Positions 51,677-60,779 of a stretch of 64,000 nt of DNA are shown in pieces. The translations under genes were made by a program, and so were the position numbers. Within the stretch, counting starts at the first letter, position 1; the number at the start of each line of letters is the position of its first letter. This stretch comes from CALAMD01 sp035301345 (lineage in GTDB: Bacteria > Bacillota > Bacilli > Bacillales > Amphibacillaceae), in the NCBI GenBank assembly GCA_035301345.1, contig DATGUM010000016.1, forward strand, positions 1 to 64,000, given 5' to 3'. Below the pieces are notes generated by a model, which was not told the origin of the DNA, ran no database searches, and was given only the letters and a program-made list of their open reading frames with translations.

Positions 51677-52591
51677 GTGGTTAGTAATCATCCAATTTAT
51701 GAAAAATTAATAGAGGCAGTTACAGAGCCTAATATAACAATAAATAAGCCGTTAAAAGAATATACGTATACACGTCTTGGTGGAAACGCTGATTATTTTG
51801 TGACACCAGAAACGTATGAACAAGTACAACAAGTACTGAAAGTAGCGAATGAACACGATGTAAAATTTACACTTCTCGGTAATGGATCAAACTTAATTAT
51901 TCGTGATGGTGGCATTCGAGGTATTGTCATGAATTTAAAGAAGTTAAATAATATCACTGTTAAGCATACTACTCTCGTTGCACAAAGTGGTGCGCGTATA
52001 ATAGATGCGTCAAGAAAAGCATTACATGAAACGTTAACAGGTCTTGAGTTTGCTTGCGGCATTCCAGGATCTGTTGGGGGTGCGCTGTTTATGAATGCAG
52101 GCGCATACGGTGGAGAGATAAAGGACTGTTTACAGTCAGCAGTTATCGTTGATCGTGACGGCAAGTTACATACGCTACGAGCAGAGGAACTGGATTTAGA
52201 GTATCGTTCAAGTAACATTCCTGAACGAGGGTATATCGTTTTAGAAGCGACGTTTCACTTATCTGTAGGTATTCATGAACACATTAAAGAGAAAATGGAC
52301 GACTTAACGTTCCAAAGGGAATCAAAGCAACCGTTAGAATATCCGTCATGTGGCAGTGTTTTCAAACGCCCGCCGGGATATTTTGCTGGTAAGCTTATTC
52401 AAGATAGTGATTTACAAGGTGTGCAAATCGGTGGCGCTCAAGTGTCAACGAAGCACGCAGGCTTTATCGTGAACAAAGACGGCGCTTCAGCTGAAGATTA
52501 TATTGCTTTAATTGAACACGTTCAAGCGGTCGTTAAAGAGAAGTTTGGTGTGACGTTAGAGAGAGAAGTGAGAATTATCGGGGAAGAATAG
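51677..52591 (+). CDS. murB: UDP-N-acetylenolpyruvoylglucosamine reductase
   Basis: 304-aa FAD enzyme making UDP-MurNAc for peptidoglycan. FAD-binding segments are YTRLGGNADYF and LLGNGSNLIIRDGG. GIPGSVGGALFMNAGAYGGE and the catalytic-serine segment SCGSVFKRPPGYFAGKLI follow, with a C-terminal glutamate. It has the type II architecture. The start is GTG, about 10 nt after AAGGAATG. A terminator follows. Confidence 0.96.
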   Translation: MVSNHPIYEKLIEAVTEPNITINKPLKEYTYTRLGGNADYFVTPETYEQVQQVLKVANEHDVKFTLLGNGSNLIIRDGGIRGIVMNLKKLNNITVKHTTLVAQSGARIIDASRKALHETLTGLEFACGIPGSVGGALFMNAGAYGGEIKDCLQSAVIVDRDGKLHTLRAEELDLEYRSSNIPERGYIVLEATFHLSVGIHEHIKEKMDDLTFQRESKQPLEYPSCGSVFKRPPGYFAGKLIQDSDLQGVQIGGAQVSTKHAGFIVNKDGASAEDYIALIEHVQAVVKEKFGVTLEREVRIIGEE

Positions 52592-52599
52592 TTGATAAT

Positions 52600-52638
52600 A
52601 AAACTCAGGATACATTTATGATGTTAATCTGAGTTTTT
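52600..52638 (+). terminator. Terminator of murB
   Basis: AAACTCAG/CTGAGTTT hairpin followed by five T. Confidence 0.75.
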
Positions 52639-52681
52639 CTCATTATAAATAATGAAAAATATTTTTTTGGAGGAATGAAAA

Positions 52682-52825
52682 ATGGGAACGATGATTGCGT
52701 CATTAATATTTACACTTGTTGTTCTACTATTAACTATTTTAACAATTACGAAGGGGTACGGTTATAAACATACGATTGATCCCGTTGATGAAGAAGAAAG
52801 TGTGGAAGAATATAAACGACAATGA
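52682..52825 (+). CDS. ytzI: Small single-span membrane protein, YtzI-like
   Basis: A 47-aa protein starting MGTMIASLIFTLVVLL, with one hydrophobic helix (about 5-23) and a charged tail (DPVDEEESVEEYKRQ). It resembles the YtzI small membrane protein of Bacillales. The ATG follows TTTGGAGG by 7 nt, an excellent site. It lies 32 bp upstream of the DUF456 gene and may be cotranscribed. Function unknown. Confidence 0.8.
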   Translation: MGTMIASLIFTLVVLLLTILTITKGYGYKHTIDPVDEEESVEEYKRQ

Positions 52826-52857
52826 TATGTAATCATGACGAAGGATGATCGAACGAT

Positions 52858-53343
52858 ATGGTGCAGTTACTCTTGTGGCTCATAGTTATAGCGTGTTTTA
52901 TCATTAGTTTTATTAGTTTAGTCTATCCGATTATTCCTGGCGTTGTCTTTATTTGGATTGGCTTCTTTATTTATCATTTTCTTATTGAAAATGATCAGTT
53001 AACGATGTTGTTCTGGTTATCTGCCTTTGTTTTAACAGCAATGATTATCGTGTCTGACATAGTAATGAACAGCTATTTCGTAAAAAAGTTTGGTGGAACG
53101 ATTTGGGGCGAGCGAGCAGCAGCTATTAGTGTCATTGTTGGGTCTTTTGTATTTCCGCCACTAGGCATTATTATTTTGCCAATGGTCGTAGTTATTATCG
53201 TAGAAATCATCCAAAATAAATCAACGAAAGATGCAGTGCTTACATCTGTTGGCTCGCTTATCGGATTTTTGAGTAGTACATTTGCAAAATTTATCCTTTT
53301 ATTAGCAATGATTTTAATTTTTATTTTGTTTCTTATTATTTAA
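52858..53343 (+). CDS. DUF456 family membrane protein
   Basis: 161-aa protein with about five membrane segments, including the family segments SLVYPIIPGVVFIWIGFFIY and FGGTIWGERAAAISVIVGSF. Function unknown. The ATG follows AAGGATGATC. It may be expressed with the ytzI-like gene. Confidence 0.82.
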   Translation: MVQLLLWLIVIACFIISFISLVYPIIPGVVFIWIGFFIYHFLIENDQLTMLFWLSAFVLTAMIIVSDIVMNSYFVKKFGGTIWGERAAAISVIVGSFVFPPLGIIILPMVVVIIVEIIQNKSTKDAVLTSVGSLIGFLSSTFAKFILLLAMILIFILFLII

Positions 53344-53438
53344 ATGGTTGATTACGCATACTTTTATTATAAAGAGGTATTATTCTATTACATAAAGACA
53401 CCGATTTTACTTCAGTGAACACGGAAAGGATTTTTAAA

Positions 53439-54275
53439 ATGATCAAACCATCAAGAGTTATATCAATCGCCGGCTCAGCTGCTGGTGGAAGTGCAGGTAT
53501 CCAAGCGGACTTGAAGACGTTTCAGGAGCTTGATGTTTACGGAATGTCAGCGATTACGGCTATCGTCGCAAAATCAGAAGCAACGGGAAAAAATGTCCAT
53601 TTACAAACGTTAGAATCTATCGAAGCACAGTATATGACGGCGAAACGCCAAGTAGGAATAGATACACTGAAAGTAGGTATGCTATTTTCAAAAGAAATTA
53701 TTGAAAAAGTATCGGAACTCATTCGCCAAACATTTGCCCGCAGTGTCGTTGTCGACCCAGTGATGATCGGAAAGCTAGATTCGAAGTTATTAGCAGATGA
53801 CGCAGCTGAAGTGCTCATTAAACAACTGTTACCACTAGCGACAATTATTACGCCAAACATGCCTGAGGCGTCTGTCTTACTAGATAATCGCGAATTAAAA
53901 ACTGTTGAAGACTTAAAGCAAGCAGCTATAGATATTCATCATTTAGGTCTTAATTATGTACTCGTTAAAGGAGGTCGATTAGACGGACCAGCAGTTGATG
54001 TTTTATATGACGGTTCGACGTTAACGACATTTGAAGCGCCAAGAATTCACACGGAAAACACGAGCGGCGCAGGTTGTACATATTCTGCTGCAATTGCGGC
54101 ATATTTAGCACGAGGAAAATCTGTCGTAGAAGCTGTTCATCTAGCGAAAACATTCGTAACGACAGCTATTGAATATGGTTTCACATATACGAATCATGTC
54201 GGACCAACATACCATGCAGCGATGCGCTTAAATGGAGTAGCGCATCATATTAAAGTAACTGAAGAAACAGTATAA
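53439..54275 (+). CDS. pdxK: Pyridoxine/pyridoxal kinase (ThiD-like ribokinase fold)
   Basis: 278-aa kinase phosphorylating pyridoxine, pyridoxal or HMP. Motifs are SIAGSAAGGSAGIQADLKTF, VVDPVMIG, ITPNMPEA and the anion-hole/catalytic segment NTSGAGCTYSAA. Closest by pattern to B. subtilis PdxK rather than to the thi-operon ThiD. No thiamine genes or TPP riboswitch are adjacent. Start chosen at 53439, behind GGAAAGGA; an ATG 24 bp earlier has no site. Confidence 0.88.
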   Translation: MIKPSRVISIAGSAAGGSAGIQADLKTFQELDVYGMSAITAIVAKSEATGKNVHLQTLESIEAQYMTAKRQVGIDTLKVGMLFSKEIIEKVSELIRQTFARSVVVDPVMIGKLDSKLLADDAAEVLIKQLLPLATIITPNMPEASVLLDNRELKTVEDLKQAAIDIHHLGLNYVLVKGGRLDGPAVDVLYDGSTLTTFEAPRIHTENTSGAGCTYSAAIAAYLARGKSVVEAVHLAKTFVTTAIEYGFTYTNHVGPTYHAAMRLNGVAHHIKVTEETV

Positions 54276-54303
54276 AATGACATTTTAAAAGGAGATAATT
54301 GTT

Positions 54304-55449
54304 ATGGTAGAAACGAACATCCTCCGTATTCCAGGACCAACACCGATTCATCCGCGTATTGAACGAGCAATGAATACGCCGATTTTCGGGCATCGTAGTC
54401 AAGAAATGAAAGATCTTATGCAATCTGTTAAACATGGATTGAAACTTTCATTTGGAACAGAAAATGAAGTGATCATTCTTACATCCAGTGGAACATCTGG
54501 GCTTGAAGCAACAGTTGTTAATGCGACATCTCCAGGAGACTATGTTCTCGTTCTCGTGACAGGAGCGTTTGGTAATCGTTTTGCCCAAATTTGTGAGGCG
54601 TACGAGTTAAATGTTCACCGAATAGATGTTGAATGGGGTCAAGCGGTTGACCCTGAGCAAGTGAAAGACTATTTGAGTGAGCATCCGCATGTGAAAGCTG
54701 TTTTTGCAACGTATTGTGAAACGTCTACAGGCGTTTTAAATCGAATTGATAAAATTGGAGAAATTATCCAAGACGTTAGTAATGAGACGTTATTTATCGT
54801 TGACGGCGTTTCTGCTGTTGGCGGCGCGAAAGCAGAAATGGATGCATGGGGTGTTGATCTTTTCGTTACAGGTTCACAAAAAGCGATGATGTTACCTCCG
54901 GGTTTAAGTTTTGTCGCTGTTAGTGAGCGCGCATGGGAAGTAATCGAAGCGAATAATCGTCCGAGATTTTATTTAGACTTTAGAAAATACCGACAATCAC
55001 TTGCGGATGATGCGACGCCATTTACCCCAGCTGTTTCGTTAATTATCGGTTTACAAGAAGCTTTAATGATGTTTCAAGAAGAAGGATATGAAGAAGTTTA
55101 TAATCGTCATCTGCGCATGAAAGAGATGACGCGAGCAGCGATAAGAGCGTTAGGTGTTTCATTATTAGCATCAGACGAAGACGCTTCGCCAACTGTTACA
55201 TCACTCGTATTAGATGGAGTTACGAGCGAGGAATTAAGGAGTTTGTTAAAGAAGCAATTTGGTTTATCACTTGCAGGAGGCCCAGGTCAACTTAAAGAGA
55301 AAGTTGTTCGTATTGGTCATATGGGTTATTGTTCTCCTGCTGACGTCCTTCAAGTTATTAGCTTATTAGAAATCGGTCTTATCCAATTAGGAAAAGATAT
55401 TGACCGAGGGACAGGCGTTGCAGCTGCACAAGACATTTACTTAAAATAA
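54304..55449 (+). CDS. Class V aminotransferase (serine pathway or alanine-glyoxylate type)
   Basis: 381-aa PLP aminotransferase. RIPGPTPIHPRI at the N terminus, TSSGTSGLEA, IVDGVSAVGG and the PLP lysine K193 (TGSQKAMM) are clear. It resembles alanine-glyoxylate/serine-glyoxylate transaminases. It lies 19 bp upstream of serA, and in related Bacillales this pair is taken to make serine, so phosphohydroxypyruvate is a likely substrate; this is context inference. The ATG follows AAAAGGAG. Confidence 0.88.
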   Translation: MVETNILRIPGPTPIHPRIERAMNTPIFGHRSQEMKDLMQSVKHGLKLSFGTENEVIILTSSGTSGLEATVVNATSPGDYVLVLVTGAFGNRFAQICEAYELNVHRIDVEWGQAVDPEQVKDYLSEHPHVKAVFATYCETSTGVLNRIDKIGEIIQDVSNETLFIVDGVSAVGGAKAEMDAWGVDLFVTGSQKAMMLPPGLSFVAVSERAWEVIEANNRPRFYLDFRKYRQSLADDATPFTPAVSLIIGLQEALMMFQEEGYEEVYNRHLRMKEMTRAAIRALGVSLLASDEDASPTVTSLVLDGVTSEELRSLLKKQFGLSLAGGPGQLKEKVVRIGHMGYCSPADVLQVISLLEIGLIQLGKDIDRGTGVAAAQDIYLK

Positions 55450-55468
55450 GTATGAGGAGCAAAGAAAA

Positions 55469-57058
55469 ATGACGTATAAAGTGTTAGTAGCAGATCCACT
55501 CAGTGAAGAAGGCCTTTATCCATTAAAAGAAGCAGAAAATATTGAAGTAATTAATACGCCAGGTATGACGGAAGATGAGTTATTAGAGCAAGTTGCGACC
55601 GCTGATGCATTGCTCGTTAGAAGCCAAACGGAAGTGACGAAAGAAGTTATTCAAGCAGGTAAACAATTAAAAATTATCGGCCGAGCAGGTGTGGGCGTTG
55701 ATAATATAGATTTAACAGCAGCGACTGAACATGGAATTGTTGTCGTTAATGCGCCAGACGGAAATATAAATTCCGCAGCTGAGCATACGATGGCGATGCT
55801 TATGTCTTTATCGCGAAAAATTCCCCAAGCTTTTCATAAATTGAAAAACGGTGAATGGAACCGGAAAACTCATATTGGTGTTGAAGTGAAAGGGAAGTGG
55901 CTCGGGATTGTAGGGCTCGGAAGAATCGGTAATGAAGTTGCAACTCGTGCTAAAGGACAGCGTATGAAAATTATCGCTTATGACCCGTTCTTAACAGAAG
56001 AAAAAGCAGAAGCACTCGGAGTTGAAAAAGGTACGCTTGATGAAGTGTTAGAACGTGCAGACTTTATAACGATTCATACACCTTTATTAAAAGAAACGCG
56101 CCATTTAATTAATAAAGAAGCATTTGAAAAGATGAAGGAAGGCGTCCGTATTGTTAACTGTGCCCGTGGCGGTGTGTTAGACGAAGCAGCTTTATATGAT
56201 GCGATTACGTCAGGAAAAGTTGCAGGAGCAGCTTTAGACGTATTTGAAGAAGAACCAGCAACTAATAATCAGTTACTCACATTAGATGAAGTGATCGCGA
56301 CACCACATTTAGGGGCGAGTACAGTCGAGGCACAAGAAAATGTTGCTGTCGATGTGAGTGAAGATGTCGTTCGTGTGTTAAATGGAGAAATAGCTACGAA
56401 TCCAGTGAACGTTCCTTCTGTTCGTGAAGAAGTCATGAGAAAGTTAAGGCCGTATATTGAATTAGTAGAGAAATTGGGAATGTTTTTAGCTCGTATTCAT
56501 ACAGAACCTGTTGAAGAATTTAACGTTTATTATAACGGGGAACTTGCTAAAGTTGACGTTGCACCTTTAACACGCCATGCATTAAAAGGACTGTTATCTT
56601 GTTATTTAGGTGACCGAGCAAATGAAGTGAACGCAGACTATTTAGCTAAGAAGACTGGCATTGTCGTTCATGAACTTAAGACGACGACAGTGAAAGGTTT
56701 TACAAATACAGTAACTGTAGAAATTAAATCAAAAGATACGACGAGAAGTATTGTCGGAACATTATTCAATGGGCTTGGCCCGAGAATTGTTCGGATTGAT
56801 AATTATACGATGGACGTTGTACCTGAAGAATATATGTTAATGATTTATCATAAAGACCAACCAGGAGTTATCGGAAAAGTTGGTTCAAAGCTCGCTCAAA
56901 ACAACGTAAATATTGCAACGATGCAAGTTGGGCGTTCAGAAGTTGGTGGAGATGCGATTATGATGTTAACAATTGATAAGCCAACAGAAGAAGTGAATGT
57001 CGAAGCATTGTTAGATTTTGAAGATATTTACCATGCAAAAACGATTCACTTAAAATAA
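55469..57058 (+). CDS. serA: D-3-phosphoglycerate dehydrogenase
   Basis: 529-aa NAD enzyme for the first step of serine synthesis. It has the catalytic and Rossmann domain (GIVGLGRIGNEVA near 150, RADFITIHTPL, NCARGGVLDEAAL, ATPHLGAST), an intervening ASB domain (about 320-450) and a C-terminal ACT domain (MLMIYHKDQPGVIGKVG). The full-length form is subject to feedback control in the family. The ATG follows TGAGGAGC. It is ended by a strong terminator. Confidence 0.96.
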   Translation: MTYKVLVADPLSEEGLYPLKEAENIEVINTPGMTEDELLEQVATADALLVRSQTEVTKEVIQAGKQLKIIGRAGVGVDNIDLTAATEHGIVVVNAPDGNINSAAEHTMAMLMSLSRKIPQAFHKLKNGEWNRKTHIGVEVKGKWLGIVGLGRIGNEVATRAKGQRMKIIAYDPFLTEEKAEALGVEKGTLDEVLERADFITIHTPLLKETRHLINKEAFEKMKEGVRIVNCARGGVLDEAALYDAITSGKVAGAALDVFEEEPATNNQLLTLDEVIATPHLGASTVEAQENVAVDVSEDVVRVLNGEIATNPVNVPSVREEVMRKLRPYIELVEKLGMFLARIHTEPVEEFNVYYNGELAKVDVAPLTRHALKGLLSCYLGDRANEVNADYLAKKTGIVVHELKTTTVKGFTNTVTVEIKSKDTTRSIVGTLFNGLGPRIVRIDNYTMDVVPEEYMLMIYHKDQPGVIGKVGSKLAQNNVNIATMQVGRSEVGGDAIMMLTIDKPTEEVNVEALLDFEDIYHAKTIHLK

Positions 57059-57080
57059 ATGAAATGCGCGCACGTAAAAA

Positions 57081-57114
57081 AATATCCTGTCCTTTAAAAG
57101 CGACAGGATATTTT
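57081..57114. terminator. Bidirectional terminator serA / PHP phosphatase gene
   Basis: AATATCCTGTC/GACAGGATATT perfect 11-bp stem, T-rich both sides. Confidence 0.88.
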
Positions 57115-57131
57115 ATTGTTTATATGTGTCA

Positions 57132-57959
57132 TTACTTTGCTTCATCTCTTAGTGGATGCGCCGTTCTTTTTCTATTCGTAAATGTTTGAATGTCCGTATA
57201 GCCGACAGAACGAACGAGTGAAATTGCGTCATCAAACGCGTGTCCAATATGTTTTGGCATGTGAGCGTCTGAAGAAATGACTATGCCGACACCCGCATCA
57301 AAGCACTTTTGTAACAATTGTTTCGTTGGATATATTTCTCCGACAGGTTTTCGTAATCCTGCTGTACTAATTTCAATACACGTTTCTGATTGTTGCAGTG
57401 CTTTAACGACTCGGTCGTATTGTTGTTCAACAAACGCCTCATCGGCCGGACGATAAGAGAAAATCTTAATTAAGTCAATATGTCCGATAAAATCAAAAAG
57501 CTTCGATTCAGCAAGTGTAATGATTTGATCGAAATATTGTTCATACGCTTCATTAATATCTCTTTTTTCATATTCTTCTTTATAAATATCTAAGTCAATT
57601 CCCCAGTCACCGATCCAATGAACAGAGCCAATGACGTAATCAAATGGATGCTCATTAATAAATGTTTCCATTTCCTTCTCTTTACCAGGTGTATAGTCCA
57701 TTTCGATTCCCATTTTAATCGGTAGACCAGCTGCTCGGACGTTATCAAAAAACGTTTGATAGGTCGCGAAATCAAGGTGTCGTCGATTGTCGACCCATGG
57801 ATTTGATAAGATGTGCTTCGTTTCATAAAAGAAATAAGCGTGCTCAGAAATACCTAACTCACTAATCCCTTTTTTCTGTGCAGCTTCTAAATACTCTTTG
57901 TAGTAATCAACTGTAAAATCCCCTGTTTCTGCCATATGTACATGATAATCAGTTAACAA
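57132..57959 (-). CDS. Histidinol-phosphatase, PHP family (HisJ/HisK-like)
   Basis: 275-aa metallophosphatase. The PHP motifs are DYHVHMAE at the N terminus, GISEHAYFF, MGIEMDYTPG, YVIGSVHWIG, FIGHIDLIK and ISSDAHMPKHIG. It fits the Bacillus-type histidinol phosphatase of histidine synthesis. No other his genes are adjacent. The start is TTG (57957-57959), behind AGGAGGAG. Confidence 0.9.
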   Translation of the reverse strand: MLTDYHVHMAETGDFTVDYYKEYLEAAQKKGISELGISEHAYFFYETKHILSNPWVDNRRHLDFATYQTFFDNVRAAGLPIKMGIEMDYTPGKEKEMETFINEHPFDYVIGSVHWIGDWGIDLDIYKEEYEKRDINEAYEQYFDQIITLAESKLFDFIGHIDLIKIFSYRPADEAFVEQQYDRVVKALQQSETCIEISTAGLRKPVGEIYPTKQLLQKCFDAGVGIVISSDAHMPKHIGHAFDDAISLVRSVGYTDIQTFTNRKRTAHPLRDEAK

Positions 57960-58027
57960 TGACTTCTCCTCCTATTAGTTGATACTGAAGATACATTCAT
58001 TATAACGTAAATTAACAGACAAAACCT

Positions 58028-58906
58028 GTATGAGTAAAATGTTTGTGGGACTATGTCCTATTTATTGTGTAAAGTTTTCACTTCAGAAATGTACTTCGCT
58101 TGTCCACGAAGAATTGAAGTGCATTCTTCGCACCATCAACTTCTAATCCCTCCACTGGTGTGTCGGTATGAGGGATTTTCGGAGACGGCTACTCCCGTTA
58201 GACGTCTCCGTACATTTCTTTCGTTCAACTTAATTTACACACGAAGAATATCGGGATAGATTACAAGTGAAGGAAATTACTAAGTTTATTAACGTTATGG
58301 TTGCATTAATGGATGAAAAAGATATCTAAACATTACAAGGAGATTTAACGATCAGTCATCTAGATAACGTCCAAGAAAAGTCACCTAAACACTTTGTAGA
58401 ACGATTTGCTAAATAAGTGACTGAATCAAGGCGTAATAATATTTCATATCTGAACCAAACGGTTCGGCAACCTGTTGTTTATGCCTTAAAGGGATTAAGA
58501 GGCTCTAGTTATTAACTTAGCTTTAAACGGCTTCAAGTTGACGTATTTATTTAAATGAGCAGATGAAATATACCTAGACAGAGAAAAAACGACTAAAAAA
58601 ATGCGCAAAGCTTCCAACAGTTTAAGTGAAAGAAATATACGAAAGACGCCTGCGGGAAGGTAATGAGATAGGTGCTAACCTATTTCATTACACGTATCCG
58701 AAAATCCCTAGAATCGACACGATAGTGGAGGTTCTAGAAGTTGAGGTCGTCCCGCGGCAAGCGTAGTATATTTCTGAAACGATTACCCGCGAAAGTGAAG
58801 TATATATCACCTGAGGTGATTAAAAAATCATTTAATAAAAATAATCTATACAAAAGATGTTATTTTGAACATATTTATTAGGTACCCACAAATACTTGAC
58901 TCAATC
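58028..58906. mobile_element. Non-autonomous mobile element, copy 2 (imperfect TIRs, 9-bp TSD)
   Basis: An 879-bp segment bounded by the direct repeat ACAAAACCT (58019-58027 and 58907-58915). The ends match copy 1 (GTATGAGTAAAATG at left, CAAATACTTGACTCAATC at right), as do long internal blocks such as the CGAAGAATTGAAGTGCATTC segment and GAAAATCCCTAGAA. The interior differs: it lacks the first part of the copy 1 fragment but keeps about 190 bp more of its downstream frame. It lies between the divergent PHP phosphatase gene and proS. Confidence 0.88.
58254..58418 (+). pseudogene. Decayed protein fragment inside mobile element copy 2
   Basis: One frame reads RDRLQVKEITKFINVMVAL, MDEKDI, then one stop, then LQGDLTISHLDNVQEK and HFVERFAK before a final stop. 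The first 13 residues equal the end of the fragment in copy 1. With that fragment it reconstructs about 100 residues of the parent element's protein. No start codon or ribosome binding site of its own was found. Confidence 0.5.
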
Positions 58907-59074
58907 ACAAAACCTCGGATTCTTGACTTTAAAACGGTGGAAGTATATATTTAAGTAGATAAAATAGTTATTATTATGATGATGGATTTATATAAAAATA
59001 GTGAAACCTCGATCTTTATAGATGGAGGAGTTTTATTGTATAGGCTCGAATAATTTTGGAGAAGGTGTTAGATT

Positions 59075-60511
59075 GTGAGTAAAAATAAACAATTTGTAGA
59101 AAAAGTAACAGCAATGGAAGATGACTTCGGACAGTGGTATACAGACGTCGTTAAACAAGCAGACTTAGTCGACTATGGTGTCGTCCGAGGAACAATGGTC
59201 ATAAAACCATATGGATTTGCTTTATGGGAGAATATTCGTGATGAACTGGACCATCAAATTAAAGCGACAGGACATAAAAATGTTTCGTTTCCACTTTTAA
59301 TTCCTGAAAGCTTACTACAGAAAGAGAAAGACCATGTGGAAGGTTTCTCACCAGAAGTTGCGTGGGTAACCCATGCTGGGGATGAAAAATTAGCTGAAAG
59401 ACTCGTCGTTCGTCCGACATCAGAAGTGCTTTTCTGTGAATACTATTCTGATAATATTCATTCTTACCGAGATTTACCAATGCTGTATAACCAGTGGAGT
59501 AACGTTGTGCGTTGGGAAAAAACGACACGTCCATTTTTACGTTCATCAGAGTTTCATTGGCAAGAAGGTCATACGGCGCATGCTTCACATGAAGAAGCTG
59601 CTGAAGAAACAGAGAAAATGTTAAACGTTTATGCAGATTTATGTGAAAATTATTTAGCAATGCCAGTTATTAAAGGAAAGAAAACTGAGAAAGAAAAATT
59701 TGCAGGTGCTGAATATACATTAACGATTGAAAGTTTAATGCATGATGGACGCGCATTACAAGCAGGTACGTCACATCACTTCGGGACAGGTTTTGCTGAA
59801 GTGTTCGACATTACTTACTTAGATGAAAATGGCGATCGCCAATTCGTTCATCAAACGTCATGGGGAGTTACGACGCGTTTAATTGGTGCACTTATTATGG
59901 TTCACGGGGATAACCGCGGACTTATTATGCCACCAAAAATTGCTCCAACACAAGTGATGATCGTTCCAATTGCACAACATAAAGAAGGTGTACTTGACCG
60001 AGCATATGACTTAAAAGAGTCATTAGAAGATGTCGTCCGTGTAGATATCGATGCGAGTGACAATATGCCTGGTTGGAAGTTTAATGAAAGTGAAATGAAA
60101 GGCTACCCAGTTCGTGTAGAAATTGGGCCACGAGATATCGAGAACGAACAAGTTGTGCTCGTTCGACGTGATACAGGGGAAAAGGAGTCCGTTCCTTTCA
60201 CTCAATTAAATGAGCGTATCGTTGAATTACTTGATGACGTTCAACAAAATCTATTTGACCAAGCTGTTGCTCATCGTGAAGAGATGACGTCGCGTGTAAC
60301 GTCAATGGATGAGTTTGCTAACGTTTTATCTGAAAAAGGTGGATTCATTCAAGCGATGTGGTGTGGAGAAGAAACTTGCGAGGAAGATATTCGAGAAAAA
60401 ACAGGAGCAACGTCAAGATGTATCCCGTTTGAACAAGAGCAAGTGTCAGAGACATGTGTCAGTTGCGGGGAAGCTGCGAAAGAAATGGTTTATTGGGCAC
60501 GTGCCTATTAA
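59075..60511 (+). CDS. proS: Prolyl-tRNA synthetase, short archaeal/eukaryotic-type
   Basis: 478-aa class II synthetase charging tRNA-Pro. Motif 2 lies near FLRSSEFHWQEGHTAH and motif 3 near GALIMVHGDNRG. The C-terminal domain carries a zinc-type set of cysteines (CGEETC, CVSCGEA) and ends WARAY, as in the eukaryotic-like class. The long editing insertion of the usual bacterial ProRS (about 570 aa) is absent. The start is GTG, behind TTGGAGAAGG. It may be the sole ProRS or a second copy. Confidence 0.94.
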   Translation: MSKNKQFVEKVTAMEDDFGQWYTDVVKQADLVDYGVVRGTMVIKPYGFALWENIRDELDHQIKATGHKNVSFPLLIPESLLQKEKDHVEGFSPEVAWVTHAGDEKLAERLVVRPTSEVLFCEYYSDNIHSYRDLPMLYNQWSNVVRWEKTTRPFLRSSEFHWQEGHTAHASHEEAAEETEKMLNVYADLCENYLAMPVIKGKKTEKEKFAGAEYTLTIESLMHDGRALQAGTSHHFGTGFAEVFDITYLDENGDRQFVHQTSWGVTTRLIGALIMVHGDNRGLIMPPKIAPTQVMIVPIAQHKEGVLDRAYDLKESLEDVVRVDIDASDNMPGWKFNESEMKGYPVRVEIGPRDIENEQVVLVRRDTGEKESVPFTQLNERIVELLDDVQQNLFDQAVAHREEMTSRVTSMDEFANVLSEKGGFIQAMWCGEETCEEDIREKTGATSRCIPFEQEQVSETCVSCGEAAKEMVYWARAY

Positions 60512-60522
60512 TAAAATATTCT

Positions 60523-60555
60523 AGAGTCCTAGTGAATGAACTAGGGCTCTTTTTT
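60523..60555 (+). terminator. Terminator of proS
   Basis: AGAGTCCTAGT/ACTAGGGCTCT stem with one wobble, followed by six T. Confidence 0.88.
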
Positions 60556-60779
60556 ATATGCGTTGTATAAAATGAATAAATTAATGAATAAATTATTTTT
60601 AGTATTAAAAAGAATTAAAAAGCTGAGAAGTGCTGAGTGCAATCAATAAGTGTCCATAATTAACACAATTTGCAGAATATACTTTTAATAATAAAAAGGA
60701 AGCTTTTCTCTATACTTTTTATGAATAACATGGTATAAATATACATAGAAATGAGTTATTATACCGAAGGGTGGTTTTT

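Noticed and set aside
51793..52218. 141-aa minus-strand frame within murB
   Set aside because: Antisense shadow of MurB with all catalytic motifs on the plus strand.
59007..59040. Hairpin CCTCGATCT/AGATGGAGG in the proS leader as a T-box or attenuator
   Set aside because: No T-box consensus or specifier loop, a G-G mismatch in the stem and a weak T-run.
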